The position numbers were made by a program, and so were the translations under genes. Under the pieces are notes generated by a model. That model was not told the DNA's origin. It ran no database searches and worked only from the letters and a program-made list of their open reading frames with translations. DNA of 64,000 nucleotides, taken from Paenibacillus glycanilyticus NBRC 16618. GTDB lineage: Bacteria > Bacillota > Bacilli > Paenibacillales > Paenibacillaceae. This document shows, one piece after another, positions 52,762 to 62,281 of the stretch. The stretch spans positions 44,410-108,409 of the forward strand of contig NZ_BILY01000020.1 of NCBI RefSeq assembly GCF_004000805.1, given 5' to 3'. Numbering within the stretch: position 1 is the stretch's first letter; every line of letters begins with the position of its first letter.

Positions 52762-53307
52762 TCAACCAATTTCTTCTACAATAATATTATGATTCGTATA
52801 AACGCATATGTCGGCAGCCGTTTCCAGCGCTGCTTTTGCGATATCTTTTGCTTCCATATGGGGAGCATGCTTCTGCAGCGCTCTTGCGGCGGAGAGAGCA
52901 TAGTTGCCGCCCGAGCCGATAGCCAAGATGCCGTCATCCGGCTCGATAATTTCCCCGTTACCGGAAATTAGAAGCAATCCGGTCTGATCCATAACCAGCA
53001 TAAGCGCCTCGAGCTTGCGGAGAATGCGGTCGGTACGCCAGTCCTTTGCCAGCTCAACGGCCGCACGCTGAAGGTTTCCGTGATGCTCCTCCAGCTTTGC
53101 CTCAAACTTCTCGAATAACGTAATCGCATCGGCAACCGAACCGGCAAAGCCCGCAATGACTTGCCCGCGGTACAAACGACGAACTTTTTTCGCTTTATTT
53201 TTCATCACGACGCTGTTTCCAAAGGTTACCTGTCCATCTCCGGCAATTGCTCCTTTACCTTCGTGACGCACCGCGCAAATCGTGGTGGCGTGAAATTCCA
53301 TCTCCAT
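52762..53307 (-). CDS. hslV: ATP-dependent protease subunit HslV (ClpQ)
   Basis: 181 residues. The proteasome-like peptidase partner of Hsl[43 protein letters not shown] and [43 protein letters not shown] are typical. The reading begins [11 protein letters not shown], so a seven-residue extension precedes Thr8-Thr9. B. subtilis CodW instead exposes Ser after Met removal. GGAGGG precedes the ATG. It lies 85 bases after trmFO, where B. subtilis has codV (xerC). Confidence 0.96.
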   Translation of the reverse strand: MEMEFHATTICAVRHEGKGAIAGDGQVTFGNSVVMKNKAKKVRRLYRGQVIAGFAGSVADAITLFEKFEAKLEEHHGNLQRAAVELAKDWRTDRILRKLEALMLVMDQTGLLLISGNGEIIEPDDGILAIGSGGNYALSAARALQKHAPHMEAKDIAKAALETAADICVYTNHNIIVEEIG

Positions 53308-53392
53308 CTCTTCGCCCTCCTATAGCCCGCAGATTATTAAGTTCAAATATATACGGTTGTGCTGCCCCTCAAGCGGTGCAGCATTCGACTGT

Positions 53393-54724
53393 TTATACGT
53401 TCAGATGATCGAAATGTTCCTTCTTGAAGCGCTCCAGGCTATCCAGCGCACGGTTCGCAATCGCTTCGTTCTTTTCCTTCTTGTTGCGGATCCGGTTCTC
53501 AAGCGGCGGGAACAAGCCAAAATTCGCGTTCATCGGTTGGAAATGCTTGAAGTCCGCCGTTGTAATGTAATGCGCCATGCTGCCCAGCGTTGTATCCTCC
53601 GGCAGTACGAGAGGTTCAAGACCGCGTGCCAGTCTCGCTGCGTTAAAGCCGGCAATCAGGCCGGAAGCAGCGGACTCCACATAACCTTCTACGCCCGTCA
53701 TCTGACCAGCAAAGAATAGGGTGCTGCGGTTTTTGAGCTGATAAGTCGGCTCCATGACCCGCGGCGAGTTAATAAAGGTATTGCGGTGCATAACCCCAAA
53801 TCGCACGAATTCCGCATTCTCAAGGCCCGGGATCAAGGAGAATACCCTTTTCTGCTCGCCCCATTTCAAATGCGTTTGGAAGCCTACCATGTTATAGAGG
53901 GTTCCGGCCGCATTATCCTGGCGAAGCTGGATCACGGCATGCGGAAGTTTACCGGTATGCGGGTTAACAAGACCAACCGGCTTCATAGGTCCGAAGAGCA
54001 CGGTTTGCTTGCCGCGGCTCGCCATTACTTCGATCGGCATGCAGCCTTCGAAATAAACTTCCTTCTCGAAATCTTTTAACGCAGCGGTCTCCGCTGTCGT
54101 CAGCGCCTCGTGGAAAATCTCAAATTCTTCTTCAGTCATCGGGCAATTCAGATATGCCGCTTCGCCTTTGTCGTAACGGGATGCCAGATAGACCTTGCTC
54201 ATATCAATGGAGTCTTTCTCGATGATCGGAGCTGCCGCATCATAGAAGTAGAAATATTCTTCGCCAAGCAAGGTACGGATCTTCTCGGACAGAGCAGGCG
54301 CAGTAAGGGGGCCTGTTGCGATGACAACAATGCTGTCTTCCGGAATGTCCGTTACTTCTTCCGTGCGAACCTCTACAAGCGGATGTTCATGAAGAAGACG
54401 CGTTACTTCCCCGGAAAAACCGTCGCGGTCAACGGCAAGCGCTCCGCCTGCAGGTACGGCGTGACGATCCGCGCTGCCGAGAATAAGAGAGTTCAGGCGG
54501 CGCATTTCTTCTTTCAGCACGCCTACGGCGTTAGCAAGGCCATTGGCGCGCAAGCTGTTGCTGCACACGAGCTCCGCAAAGTTTTTAGTATGATGGGCAG
54601 GCGTTTTGGTCTCTGGACGCATCTCGTACAAAATGACGGGTACACCTTGGGATGCGATCTGCCAAGCTGCCTCGCTTCCTGCTAGACCTGCTCCGATTAC
54701 GATGACTGGTTGTTGAACTGACAA
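53393..54724 (-). CDS. trmFO: tRNA (uracil-54-C5)-methyltransferase, folate/FAD-dependent TrmFO
   Basis: 443 residues starting at TTG after GGAGGTC. It methylates U54 in the T loop of tRNA with methylene-tetrahydrofolate and FADH2. [31 protein letters not shown] is the FAD-binding start, [28 protein letters not shown] and [27 protein letters not shown] are family motifs including the active-site Cys. The C terminus has [24 protein letters not shown]. It follows topA behind a hairpin. Confidence 0.97.
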   Translation of the reverse strand: MSVQQPVIVIGAGLAGSEAAWQIASQGVPVILYEMRPETKTPAHHTKNFAELVCSNSLRANGLANAVGVLKEEMRRLNSLILGSADRHAVPAGGALAVDRDGFSGEVTRLLHEHPLVEVRTEEVTDIPEDSIVVIATGPLTAPALSEKIRTLLGEEYFYFYDAAAPIIEKDSIDMSKVYLASRYDKGEAAYLNCPMTEEEFEIFHEALTTAETAALKDFEKEVYFEGCMPIEVMASRGKQTVLFGPMKPVGLVNPHTGKLPHAVIQLRQDNAAGTLYNMVGFQTHLKWGEQKRVFSLIPGLENAEFVRFGVMHRNTFINSPRVMEPTYQLKNRSTLFFAGQMTGVEGYVESAASGLIAGFNAARLARGLEPLVLPEDTTLGSMAHYITTADFKHFQPMNANFGLFPPLENRIRNKKEKNEAIANRALDSLERFKKEHFDHLNV

Positions 54725-54770
54725 TGTAAAGACCTCCAATATATGCTAACACGGCAGTGAAAACACAGCT

Positions 54771-54793
54771 GTCCTCCCTGCGTAAGGGAGGAC
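54771..54793 (-). terminator. Hairpin after topA, possible terminator
   Basis: GTCCTCCCT and AGGGAGGAC (minus strand) form a perfect 9-bp stem around a 5-base loop in the gap between topA and trmFO. It is followed by AGCTGTGTTTTC, so the T run is weak. Its function as terminator or as mRNA processing element is uncertain. Confidence 0.5.
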
Positions 54794-54822
54794 TGTCGTG
54801 TGGCCGCATCTGTTTCTTTAGT

Positions 54823-56919
54823 TTAGGCTTGTTCTTGCTCGTCTTCGGTGATTTCTTCCGAATAATCGCAATTCGGACATTGCAGCTTCGCGCCGCTGCG
54901 GTTGCGTTTCTCGACAAGCATCGAATCGCAATTCGGACAAGGCTTGTTTGTCGGCTTATCCCAGGACACGTAGTCGCAGGTCGGATAAGTATCGCAGCCG
55001 TAGAAGATCCGTCCTTTTTTGCTGCGTCGCTCGATGATTTTGCCCTCGCCGCATTTCGGGCAAGTTACGCCGATATCCTTGACGATTGGCTTCGTGTTAC
55101 GGCAGTCCGGGAAGCCGGAGCAGGCAAGGAACTTGCCGAAGCGCCCCATCTTGAACACCATATGGCGGCCGCATTTCTCGCAGATTTCATCCGAAACCTC
55201 ATCTTGAATCTCGACTTCCTTCATTTCTTCCTCGGCGACTTCAAGCCGCTTCTCGAAAGATTCGTAGAAGTTAGAAAGGACTTTAACCCAGTCCTCCACC
55301 CCATCCTCTACATGGTCAAGATCCGTCTCCATCTTCGCCGTAAACTCGGAATCCAGAATTTCCGGGAAAAATTCCTCCATCATCTGATTGACCAGGTCGC
55401 CCAGCTCGGTTGGAATGAATTTCTTCTCTTCGATCGCTACGTATCCGCGTTTCTGGATCGTTTCCAGCGTCGGCGCGTACGTACTTGGACGTCCTATGCC
55501 AAGCTCCTCCAGCGTCTTAACCAATCTTGCTTCGGAATAACGCGGCGGCGGTTGAGTGAAATGCTGCTTCGGTTCGATGGAATCCGAGTTCACGACATCA
55601 CCGATTGCAAAAGGCGGCAGGAATTTATGTTCTTCCTCCGTGCCGTCGTCATTGCCCTCCACGTAAACCTTCATGAAGCCGGCAAACTTGATCTTCGAAC
55701 CGCTCGCACGGAAAGTGACGTCGCCGGAAGCAAGGTCTACCGTCATCGTATCAAGCACGGCGGAAGCCATCTGGCTGGATACGAAACGTTCCCATACCAG
55801 CTTATACAAGCGAAGCTGATCCCGCGAAAGGAACGGCTTCATCGATTCCGGGTCGCGGAGCGTCGATGTCGGCCGGATCGCTTCATGGGCGTCCTGCGCA
55901 TTGCTGTTTTTCTTCGTGTAGACGCGCGGCTGTTCCGGATAGAACGACGGGCCGTATTTTCCTTCAATATATTCCTTCGCTTCTTCCTGGGCAACCGGTG
56001 AGATCCTTGTCGAGTCCGTTCTCATATAGGTAATGAGACCGACAGTCCCTTCCTTGCCTAGCTCAACGCCTTCATACAGCTGCTGGGCCACGGACATCGT
56101 CTTGGAAGCACGGAATCCAAGCTTTCGTGCTGCCTCCTGCTGCAAGGAGCTCGTAATGAACGGCGGAGCCGGGTTGCGAAGACGTTCTTTCTCTTTTACT
56201 TCGGCTACCTTGAACTGATTGCCAGACAAGGCTGCAAGAATCGCCTGCATCTCCTCTTCGTTGTGGAGCTCCCGCTTCTCGCCCTTAATGGAATGGTATT
56301 TTGCTTCAAACGGAACGCCTTGCTGGGTAAGCTTTGCCGTGATGGACCAGTACTCCTCCGGAACAAATGCGTCAATCTCGTTCTCCCGGTCGATAATCAG
56401 CTTCACGCATACGGATTGTACGCGTCCCGCGGACAAGCCCTTCTTAACCTTCTTCCACAAGAGCGGACTAATCTTGTAACCGACAAGGCGGTCAAGAATA
56501 CGTCTGGCCTGCTGGGCATTCACAAGATCCATATTGATCTTGCGAGGCGTTTTGAAAGCATCTTTAACGGCTTGCTTCGTTATTTCGTTAAATACGACAC
56601 GGCAGGTATCCGACTCGTTCAGCTCCAGATAATGAGCCAGATGCCATGCGATCGCTTCTCCTTCGCGATCGGGGTCGGCTGCGAGAAAGACGTGTTTAAC
56701 CTTTTTGCTGGCGTCCTTCAACTCTTTTAATACGCTGCCCTTGCCTCGGATCGTAATATATTTCGGCTGGAAGCCGTTTTCCACTTCGACGCCAGTCTGA
56801 CTTTTTGGCAAATCGCGAATATGGCCCATCGATGCTTTAACGATATATTTGCTGCCCAAATATTTGCCGATCGTTTTTGCTTTGGCCGGTGATTCTACGA
56901 TTACTAATGAATCTGCCAC
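54823..56919 (-). CDS. topA: DNA topoisomerase I
   Basis: 698 residues starting with GTG after AGGGGGCGCC. Type IA enzyme relaxing negative supercoils. TOPRIM domain ([18 protein letters not shown] and [17 protein letters not shown]), active-site Tyr in [14 protein letters not shown], and C-terminal zinc ribbons ([36 protein letters not shown] and CPNCDYSEE). It lies between dprA and trmFO as in Bacillus. Confidence 0.98.
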   Translation of the reverse strand: MADSLVIVESPAKAKTIGKYLGSKYIVKASMGHIRDLPKSQTGVEVENGFQPKYITIRGKGSVLKELKDASKKVKHVFLAADPDREGEAIAWHLAHYLELNESDTCRVVFNEITKQAVKDAFKTPRKINMDLVNAQQARRILDRLVGYKISPLLWKKVKKGLSAGRVQSVCVKLIIDRENEIDAFVPEEYWSITAKLTQQGVPFEAKYHSIKGEKRELHNEEEMQAILAALSGNQFKVAEVKEKERLRNPAPPFITSSLQQEAARKLGFRASKTMSVAQQLYEGVELGKEGTVGLITYMRTDSTRISPVAQEEAKEYIEGKYGPSFYPEQPRVYTKKNSNAQDAHEAIRPTSTLRDPESMKPFLSRDQLRLYKLVWERFVSSQMASAVLDTMTVDLASGDVTFRASGSKIKFAGFMKVYVEGNDDGTEEEHKFLPPFAIGDVVNSDSIEPKQHFTQPPPRYSEARLVKTLEELGIGRPSTYAPTLETIQKRGYVAIEEKKFIPTELGDLVNQMMEEFFPEILDSEFTAKMETDLDHVEDGVEDWVKVLSNFYESFEKRLEVAEEEMKEVEIQDEVSDEICEKCGRHMVFKMGRFGKFLACSGFPDCRNTKPIVKDIGVTCPKCGEGKIIERRSKKGRIFYGCDTYPTCDYVSWDKPTNKPCPNCDSMLVEKRNRSGAKLQCPNCDYSEEITEDEQEQA

Positions 56920-56946
56920 ATTAGGCGCCCCCTCTCTCCCTACATG

Positions 56947-58062
56947 TTACAACGCTATATAAACTGCCCCTGGCTGTTGTTCGATTTTCCGTTTTATACA
57001 TAAATTTATCAGAAGTGCGCTTAAATGTCCAAAAGGGATCATCGTAAGCTGGTGCAATTCGTTAATTGTAAGCGGACGATCGCGCAGTAAATCGATTATT
57101 TTCTGCTCCTCGGCATTCATGCTTGCCGCGGCGACGGCCGCTTGTTTAGGCTTTGTCAGTGCCGCAAGCTTCTCTTCAAGCCAGCTGTATTCCTCGAGAA
57201 TATGGTCGGCGCTGCTGACCAGCTTCGCTCCTTCGCGGATCAGACTGTTAGGCCCCTCGCTCTTGGGCGATGAGATCGGTCCGGGTACGGCAAATACATC
57301 ACGCCCCATTTCGAGCGCCTGGTCTGCCGTAATAAGCGATCCGCTTCCCTTCGCTGCTTCCACAACGATCGTCCCCAGCGATAAACCCGCTATGATCCGG
57401 TTGCGTAGCGGAAACATTCCCGGATGAAGCGGCGAGCCAACCGGAGACTCCGACAGAATTAGCCCTTCCCGTATAATTTCCTGGTAGAGCGATCGGTTCT
57501 CGGGCGGATAACAAAGATCAACCGGACTAGCCAGTACGGCAATCGTGCTTCCATGGCCCCGCAAAGCCGCTTCATGCGCTTTGCTGTCAATCCCCCTGGC
57601 AAGACCGCTCACGACGGTCAAACCACGCCTAGAAAGCTCCTCAGACAGCGCTAACGCGGTATGCCTGCCATAGGCGCTGGGATTTCTGGTCCCTACCATT
57701 GCAATCGAAGGTCTCTTCAAGAGCTCAACGTTCCCAAGAGCATACAGCACCCATGGCGGCTGCGGTATCCGTCGAAGCTCTTCTGGATATGCCTCGTCAT
57801 ACGGAGTGATCACTGCTGCACCAAGCGCCCGAGCCCGGAGATAAGGCGACTCTGGCCAATCAAAAGGATCTTGCCATCGTCTGGCCGCAGCCTCTGCTTG
57901 CGCCCGTCCAAAACCGATTGCCGTCCAATCGAAAGCGCTATTGCCATCCAGGCGCTCCCAAGCTTTATGGGCAACCGCTTTCTGAACGGTATGCCATCCT
58001 ATGCCCGAACATTCGTGGAGCATGATAACCATCTGCTTACATTTATCAACGTTTAGCGTCAT
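56947..58062 (-). CDS. dprA: DNA-processing protein DprA/Smf
   Basis: 371 residues. The Rossmann-like core has VGTRNPSAYGRHTALALSEELSRRGLTVVSGLARGIDSKAHEAALRGHGSTIAVLASPVDLCYPPENRSLYQEII and GSLITADQALEMGRDVFAVPG. The C terminus carries a winged helix (IIDLLRDRPLTINELHQLTMIPFGHLSALLINLCIKRKIE). DprA loads RecA onto incoming single-stranded DNA in transformation. A nine-base inverted repeat lies upstream (58095-58135). Confidence 0.97.
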   Translation of the reverse strand: MTLNVDKCKQMVIMLHECSGIGWHTVQKAVAHKAWERLDGNSAFDWTAIGFGRAQAEAAARRWQDPFDWPESPYLRARALGAAVITPYDEAYPEELRRIPQPPWVLYALGNVELLKRPSIAMVGTRNPSAYGRHTALALSEELSRRGLTVVSGLARGIDSKAHEAALRGHGSTIAVLASPVDLCYPPENRSLYQEIIREGLILSESPVGSPLHPGMFPLRNRIIAGLSLGTIVVEAAKGSGSLITADQALEMGRDVFAVPGPISSPKSEGPNSLIREGAKLVSSADHILEEYSWLEEKLAALTKPKQAAVAAASMNAEEQKIIDLLRDRPLTINELHQLTMIPFGHLSALLINLCIKRKIEQQPGAVYIAL

Positions 58063-58162
58063 TCTTGCCGCCCTCTCCTCTGGGGAGGTCAGCCTGCATT
58101 CTTTCCTATTGTGCGTTACATGGCAAAAGAATGCAAGTCAACCCGAAATTTTATGAAAAAAA

Positions 58163-58204
58163 AAGCAACCTTTCAAGCCCAAAACGGGCATTGAAAGGTT
58201 GCTT
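58163..58204 (-). terminator. Strong intrinsic terminator after sucD
   Basis: AAGCAACCTTTCAATGCCC and GGGCTTGAAAGGTTGCTT form a long stem (about 17 pairs, one bulge) around GTTTT, followed by T9 on the minus strand. It ends the sucCD transcript before dprA. Confidence 0.93.
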
Positions 58205-58238
58205 ACCTTTACTGCTTCATTAATATGCTATTAAACGA

Positions 58239-59180
58239 TTAGGCTTGAGCAACGCCAGTGGTGCATTTCTCAAGCAGGCCTTTTTCTTCAAGCACCGATA
58301 CGAGCGTCGAGCCCATGTCGGAAGGCGTTGGAGCAACTTTGATTCCGCACGCTTCCAAAGTAGCGATTTTCTCGGCAGCCGTACCTTTGCCGCCGGAAAT
58401 AATAGCGCCCGCATGACCCATGCGTTTGCCCGGAGGAGCTGTAGCGCCGCCGATGAAGCCGACAACCGGCTTCTTCATGTTCGCTTTGATCCACTCAGCA
58501 GCTTCTTCCTCTGCTGTACCGCCGATCTCGCCGATCATGATTACCGCGTAAGTGTCCGGATCATCGTTGAAACGGCTCAAGATATCGATAAACTCGGAGC
58601 CTTTAACCGGGTCGCCGCCGATACCTACTGCGGACGATTGACCGATACCGCGAGTGGAAAGCTGGTGAACCGCTTCGTAAGTCAGAGTTCCCGAGCGGGA
58701 AACAACGCCTACATGGCCTTTCGTGTGGATGTAACCCGGCATAATGCCGATTTTGCACTCGTCAGGAGTAATAACGCCTGGGCAGTTAGGACCGATCAGA
58801 GTCGTTTTGCTGCCTTCCATGTAGCGTTTTACTTTAACCATATCAAGTACTGGAATACCTTCCGTAATACAGATAACCAGATCAAGGCCAGCATCTACCG
58901 CTTCCATGATCGAGTCTGCTGCGAACGCAGGCGGCACATAGATAACCGATGCTGTTGCCCCAGTAGCTGCTACCGCTTGTTCAACTGTATTGAATACTGG
59001 AAGAGATACAACGTTCCCGTTTTCCAGTGTGATATCGACGTTAGTGCCGCCTTTACCAGGAGTTACGCCGCCTACCATTTGCGTACCGTAGTCCAATGCG
59101 CCTTTCGCATGGAACAAGCCAGTTGCGCCTGTAATCCCTTGAGTGATTACTTTTGTATCTTTGTTAACCAAAATACTCAT
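58239..59180 (-). CDS. sucD: Succinyl-CoA synthetase alpha subunit
   Basis: 313 residues. With SucC it converts succinyl-CoA and ADP (or GDP) to succinate, ATP and CoA in the TCA cycle. The CoA-binding N terminus is [59 protein letters not shown] precedes the ligase domain, and the phosphorylated His lies in [20 protein letters not shown]. It is followed by a strong terminator. Confidence 0.98.
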   Translation of the reverse strand: MSILVNKDTKVITQGITGATGLFHAKGALDYGTQMVGGVTPGKGGTNVDITLENGNVVSLPVFNTVEQAVAATGATASVIYVPPAFAADSIMEAVDAGLDLVICITEGIPVLDMVKVKRYMEGSKTTLIGPNCPGVITPDECKIGIMPGYIHTKGHVGVVSRSGTLTYEAVHQLSTRGIGQSSAVGIGGDPVKGSEFIDILSRFNDDPDTYAVIMIGEIGGTAEEEAAEWIKANMKKPVVGFIGGATAPPGKRMGHAGAIISGGKGTAAEKIATLEACGIKVAPTPSDMGSTLVSVLEEKGLLEKCTTGVAQA

Positions 59181-59211
59181 CGAATTTCACATCCCCGTTA
59201 ATAAATTCGTA

Positions 59212-60372
59212 CTATTTGACGAGATTAACGATTTTTTGTGCGCCGTCTGCCATCGAGTCAGCCGCAACAATGTTTAATCCCGATTCGTTCAACATTTTTT
59301 TGCCAAGCTCAACGTTAGTACCTTCCAGTCTTACAACGAGCGGACGGTCCAGGCCAAGCTCTTTCGCAGCTGCGATAACGCCATCAGCGATAACGTCGCA
59401 ACGCATAATGCCGCCGAAGATATTAACGAAGATACCTTTTACGTTCTCGTCGGACAGAATGATTTTGAACGCTTCAGTTACTTTCTCTTTTGTAGCGCCG
59501 CCCCCTACGTCAAGGAAGTTGGCAGGGTCGCCGCCGTAGTATTTGATGATGTCCATTGTAGCCATCGCAAGACCAGCGCCGTTAACCATACAGCCGATGT
59601 TGCCATCAAGCGCGATGTAGCTCAGGTCATATTTCGATGCTTCGATTTCTTTCGCATCTTCTTCTTCCAGGTCGCGCAGCGCCACGATATCTTTGTGACG
59701 GTACAGAGCGTTGGAGTCGAAATTCAGCTTCGCGTCAAGCGCCATAACGTTGCCGTCGCCGGTAACAACAAGCGGGTTGATCTCAGCGATAGAGCAATCT
59801 TTATCAACGAATGCATTGTACAGAGCGATCATGAATTTAACCGCTTTGTTAACAAGCTCGCCAGGAATGTTGATTGCGTAAGCAAGCTTGCGCGCTTGGA
59901 ATACTTGCAGACCGATTGCCGGGTCAATGACTTCTTTGATGATTTTCTCAGGCGAATGAGCTGCTACTTCTTCAATCTCCGTGCCGCCTTCTTCGGAAGC
60001 CATCATGGTTACGCGGCCAGTGCCACGGTCGATAACAACGCCTACATAGTATTCTTTCTTGATGTCGCAGCCTTGCTCGATAAGAAGACGTTTAACTTCT
60101 TTACCTTCCGGGCCTGTTTGATGAGTAACGAGCACTTTGCCAAGAATTTCGCTGGCATACGCACGAACTTCATCGATGTTTTTCGCTACTTTAACGCCGC
60201 CCGCTTTACCGCGGCCGCCAGCGTGAATTTGCGCTTTTACTACTACCACTGGGGTACCCAGTGCTTGCGCAGCTTCTACCGCTTCGTCAACGGAGAAAGC
60301 TACCTTTCCTTCTGGAACAGCAACGCCGTACTGTTTCAGGACCTCTTTGCCTTGATACTCATGGATATTCAT
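59212..60372 (-). CDS. sucC: Succinyl-CoA synthetase beta subunit
   Basis: 386 residues. An ATP-grasp N-terminal half ([61 protein letters not shown]) and a C-terminal ligase-CoA domain ([50 protein letters not shown]). It supplies the nucleotide site and dimer partner for SucD. GGAGG precedes the ATG. The divergent neighbour is comM. Confidence 0.98.
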   Translation of the reverse strand: MNIHEYQGKEVLKQYGVAVPEGKVAFSVDEAVEAAQALGTPVVVVKAQIHAGGRGKAGGVKVAKNIDEVRAYASEILGKVLVTHQTGPEGKEVKRLLIEQGCDIKKEYYVGVVIDRGTGRVTMMASEEGGTEIEEVAAHSPEKIIKEVIDPAIGLQVFQARKLAYAINIPGELVNKAVKFMIALYNAFVDKDCSIAEINPLVVTGDGNVMALDAKLNFDSNALYRHKDIVALRDLEEEDAKEIEASKYDLSYIALDGNIGCMVNGAGLAMATMDIIKYYGGDPANFLDVGGGATKEKVTEAFKIILSDENVKGIFVNIFGGIMRCDVIADGVIAAAKELGLDRPLVVRLEGTNVELGKKMLNESGLNIVAADSMADGAQKIVNLVK

Positions 60373-60431
60373 TGTTAGAAATCCTCCATTTCACAGACTC
60401 AACTTCAGTCATATGTACACAAACCTTAATC

Positions 60432-60460
60432 ATTGTAGCATTATTTATGCCATATTTCGA
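60432..60460 (-). promoter_or_regulatory. Candidate sigma-A promoter of sucCD
   Basis: Minus-strand TCGAAA (60455-60460) and TACAAT (60432-60437) are 17 bases apart. The spacer contains the small palindrome GCAT-AAATA-ATGC. It lies about 60 bases before the sucC start. Confidence 0.6.
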
Positions 60461-60487
60461 CCCTTCGGGTTTCGGTTTTTTGATATG

Positions 60488-60514
60488 GATTTGATCTCAA
60501 AATGAGATTAAATC
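60488..60514. promoter_or_regulatory. 27-bp dyad in the sucC/comM divergent region, operator candidate
   Basis: GATTTGATCTC-AAAAT-GAGATTAAATC has eleven-base arms with one mismatch. It lies between the sucC and comM promoters, about 30 bases upstream of the sucC -35. It matches no operator that I know by sight. Confidence 0.5.
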
Positions 60515-60575
60515 ACCGACGGACTCCTGTAGTATGCCCTAATTTCTTGAAGAATTCATACTTGTTTTTCCAATA

Positions 60576-60605
60576 TTGACAGACTTGTCTTTTTTACACT
60601 ATGAT
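60576..60605 (+). promoter_or_regulatory. Sigma-A-type promoter of comM
   Basis: TTGACA (60576-60581), consensus, and TATGAT (60600-60605) are 18 bases apart. Transcription would start near 60612, giving a leader of about 70 bases before the GTG start. Confidence 0.75.
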
Positions 60606-60647
60606 GGCTTTAACGATAACTTTATATAACGAGATTCGGACGTAAGG

Positions 60648-60684
60648 AAGCACCTTCATCCTATTTTTGGAGGTGCTTTTTTTT
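60648..60684 (+). promoter_or_regulatory. Leader hairpin overlapping the comM ribosome-binding site, terminator-like
   Basis: AAGCACCT (60648-60655) pairs with AGGTGCTT (60671-60678), followed by a run of T to 60684. The 3' arm contains the GGAGGTG ribosome-binding site of comM. The same structure can therefore both terminate transcription and hide the ribosome-binding site. Confidence 0.55.
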
Positions 60685-62241
60685 GTGTTCAGTTTAATGC
60701 ATAGCAGCAGCGTTCTTGGAGTTGAAGGTAAAGAAATTTCCGTGGAAGTCGATATAGCCAACGGTTTGCCGCAGGTCAGCGTCGTTGGCCTGCCCGACCC
60801 CGCCGTCAGGGAATCTGTAGAAAGGGTCCGCGCAGCGATTAAGAACAGCGGATTCGCTTTCCCGCTGGAACGCATTACCGTCAATCTGGCTCCGGCGGAT
60901 TTGCGCAAGGAAGGCACCGCCTTCGATCTTGCGATCGCGGCGGGTATTCTGACCGCGAGCGGTCAACTTGAAGCGAAGCCATTCGAGCAATCGATGCTGA
61001 TCGGAGAATTGTCCTTGAATGGCGATATCCGTCCCGTGCCCGGCGTTTTGGCCATGATCGAGCAAGCCAAGCGGTCCGGCATACGCAAGGTGCTGCTGCC
61101 TCTGGCAAATGCCAAGGAAGCCGCTTGGATAACGGAGATGGAGTTGTATGCGGTAACCCATCTCAAAGAGCTTCTAACCCAGCATAAGGGCTCTGAAGCT
61201 TGGTCCGACATCCGGTTTGACGCCGCTGCCAGCAGGCAGCTTGCTTCTGCCGCCGCGGCTGAAGAGCATGCGGTTGATATAGGGGATTACAGCGATGTAT
61301 ACGGGCAGCAGCAGGCCAAGCGCGCATTGTTAATTGCCGCAGCCGGGAAACACAACATCTTGTTCGCGGGCCCCCCCGGAACCGGCAAAACCATGATGAT
61401 CCGCCGACTCCCCGGCATCCTGCCTCCTCTTACCGAAGAAGAAGCGCTGGAAGTGACCAAGATTTACAGCGCGGCAGGCAAGCTGTCTACCGATGCTAAA
61501 GGTCTGATCAGGATTGCTCCCTTCCGCTCGCCGCATCACACGATATCGGCCGGAGGGCTCATAGGCGGCGGTTCGGTGCCGAAGCCCGGCGAGGTCACCC
61601 TCGCCCATCATGGCGTGCTTTATCTGGACGAGCTTCCGGAGTTCTCCCGAACCGTACTTGAAGTATTGCGTCAACCATTGGAGGACGGGATCGTCACCAT
61701 AGCAAGGTCAAGAGCCGTATTTCATTTTCCGGCCAGGCTTATGCTGGCTGTATCCTTTAATCCTTGCCCATGCGGGTATGCTGGCCATGAAACGGCCGAG
61801 AAACGATGCAGTTGCAGTGATTCCGCAATTGCCAAATACAAAAGCAAGATGTCCGGCCCCCTTCTTGACCGGATCGATATCCAGCTCGAGGTTCCCAGGC
61901 CGATTGAACGGGAAGGCAATGCGGAAATCCCTGCCGAAATGAGTTCTTCCCGGATGAGGCAGCTTGTGCTTGAGGCACGGACAAGAAAAGAAAGACGGGA
62001 TGAAGAGCTCGGGCTCAAACCTGGAGCACGGCTGTCCGGAACATCGCTGAGGCGCTCTATTTTAATGAAGAAGGAAGCATTTGAGCTGCTTGATCATGCG
62101 CTTACGGTGCTGAATATAAGCATGCGAGCGTATGACCGTATTTTACGGCTGGCGAGAACCATCGCGGATGTGGAAGGCAGTGACTGCGTGGAGGATGTGC
62201 ATGTGGCGGAAGCGATTCAATACCGGAGACTTGATATATAA
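60685..62241 (+). CDS. comM: YifB/ComM family Mg-chelatase-like AAA+ ATPase
   Basis: 518 residues from GTG; the only plus-strand gene in the window. The N-terminal domain (SSVLGVEGKEISVEVDIANGLPQVSVVGLPDPAVRESVERVRAAIKNSGFAFP) has the ComM/Lon-like S5 fold. The AAA+ core has Walker A AGPPGTGKTMMIRRLPGILPP and Walker B VLYLDELPEFSRTVLEVLRQPLEDG. A Cys cluster (SFNPCPCGYAGHETAEKRCSCSD) and a C-terminal Mg_chelatase_C domain follow. In Gram-negatives ComM promotes branch migration in natural transformation. Here it lies near dprA, three genes away, which fits a DNA-uptake role. GGAGGTG is nine bases before GTG, within a hairpin. Confidence 0.92.
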   Translation: MFSLMHSSSVLGVEGKEISVEVDIANGLPQVSVVGLPDPAVRESVERVRAAIKNSGFAFPLERITVNLAPADLRKEGTAFDLAIAAGILTASGQLEAKPFEQSMLIGELSLNGDIRPVPGVLAMIEQAKRSGIRKVLLPLANAKEAAWITEMELYAVTHLKELLTQHKGSEAWSDIRFDAAASRQLASAAAAEEHAVDIGDYSDVYGQQQAKRALLIAAAGKHNILFAGPPGTGKTMMIRRLPGILPPLTEEEALEVTKIYSAAGKLSTDAKGLIRIAPFRSPHHTISAGGLIGGGSVPKPGEVTLAHHGVLYLDELPEFSRTVLEVLRQPLEDGIVTIARSRAVFHFPARLMLAVSFNPCPCGYAGHETAEKRCSCSDSAIAKYKSKMSGPLLDRIDIQLEVPRPIEREGNAEIPAEMSSSRMRQLVLEARTRKERRDEELGLKPGARLSGTSLRRSILMKKEAFELLDHALTVLNISMRAYDRILRLARTIADVEGSDCVEDVHVAEAIQYRRLDI

Positions 62242-62246
62242 AAGCA

Positions 62247-62281
62247 AAAAGCGGCTTTCTACCGGTTAGAAAGCCGCTTTT
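62247..62281. terminator. Bidirectional terminator shared by comM and the yraN-like gene
   Basis: AAAAGCGGCTTTCT and AGAAAGCCGCTTTT form a perfect 14-base pair stem around a 7-base loop between the convergent genes. The codons for the last residues of the YraN-like protein (KAAF and stop) lie in the 3' arm. The T run is better on the minus strand (TTTTTGCTTTT). Confidence 0.9.

Larger units (their letters stand above)
60373..60684. other. 312-bp divergent regulatory gap between sucC and comM
   Basis: No gene is seen. It contains the sucC promoter (60432-60460), a 27-bp dyad (60488-60514), the comM promoter (60576-60605) and the comM leader hairpin (60648-60684). Confidence 0.8.

Noticed and set aside
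53308..53392. Terminator after trmFO (TGCTGC/GCAGCA stem)
   Set aside because: The stem contains mismatches and has no T run; support is too weak for a feature.
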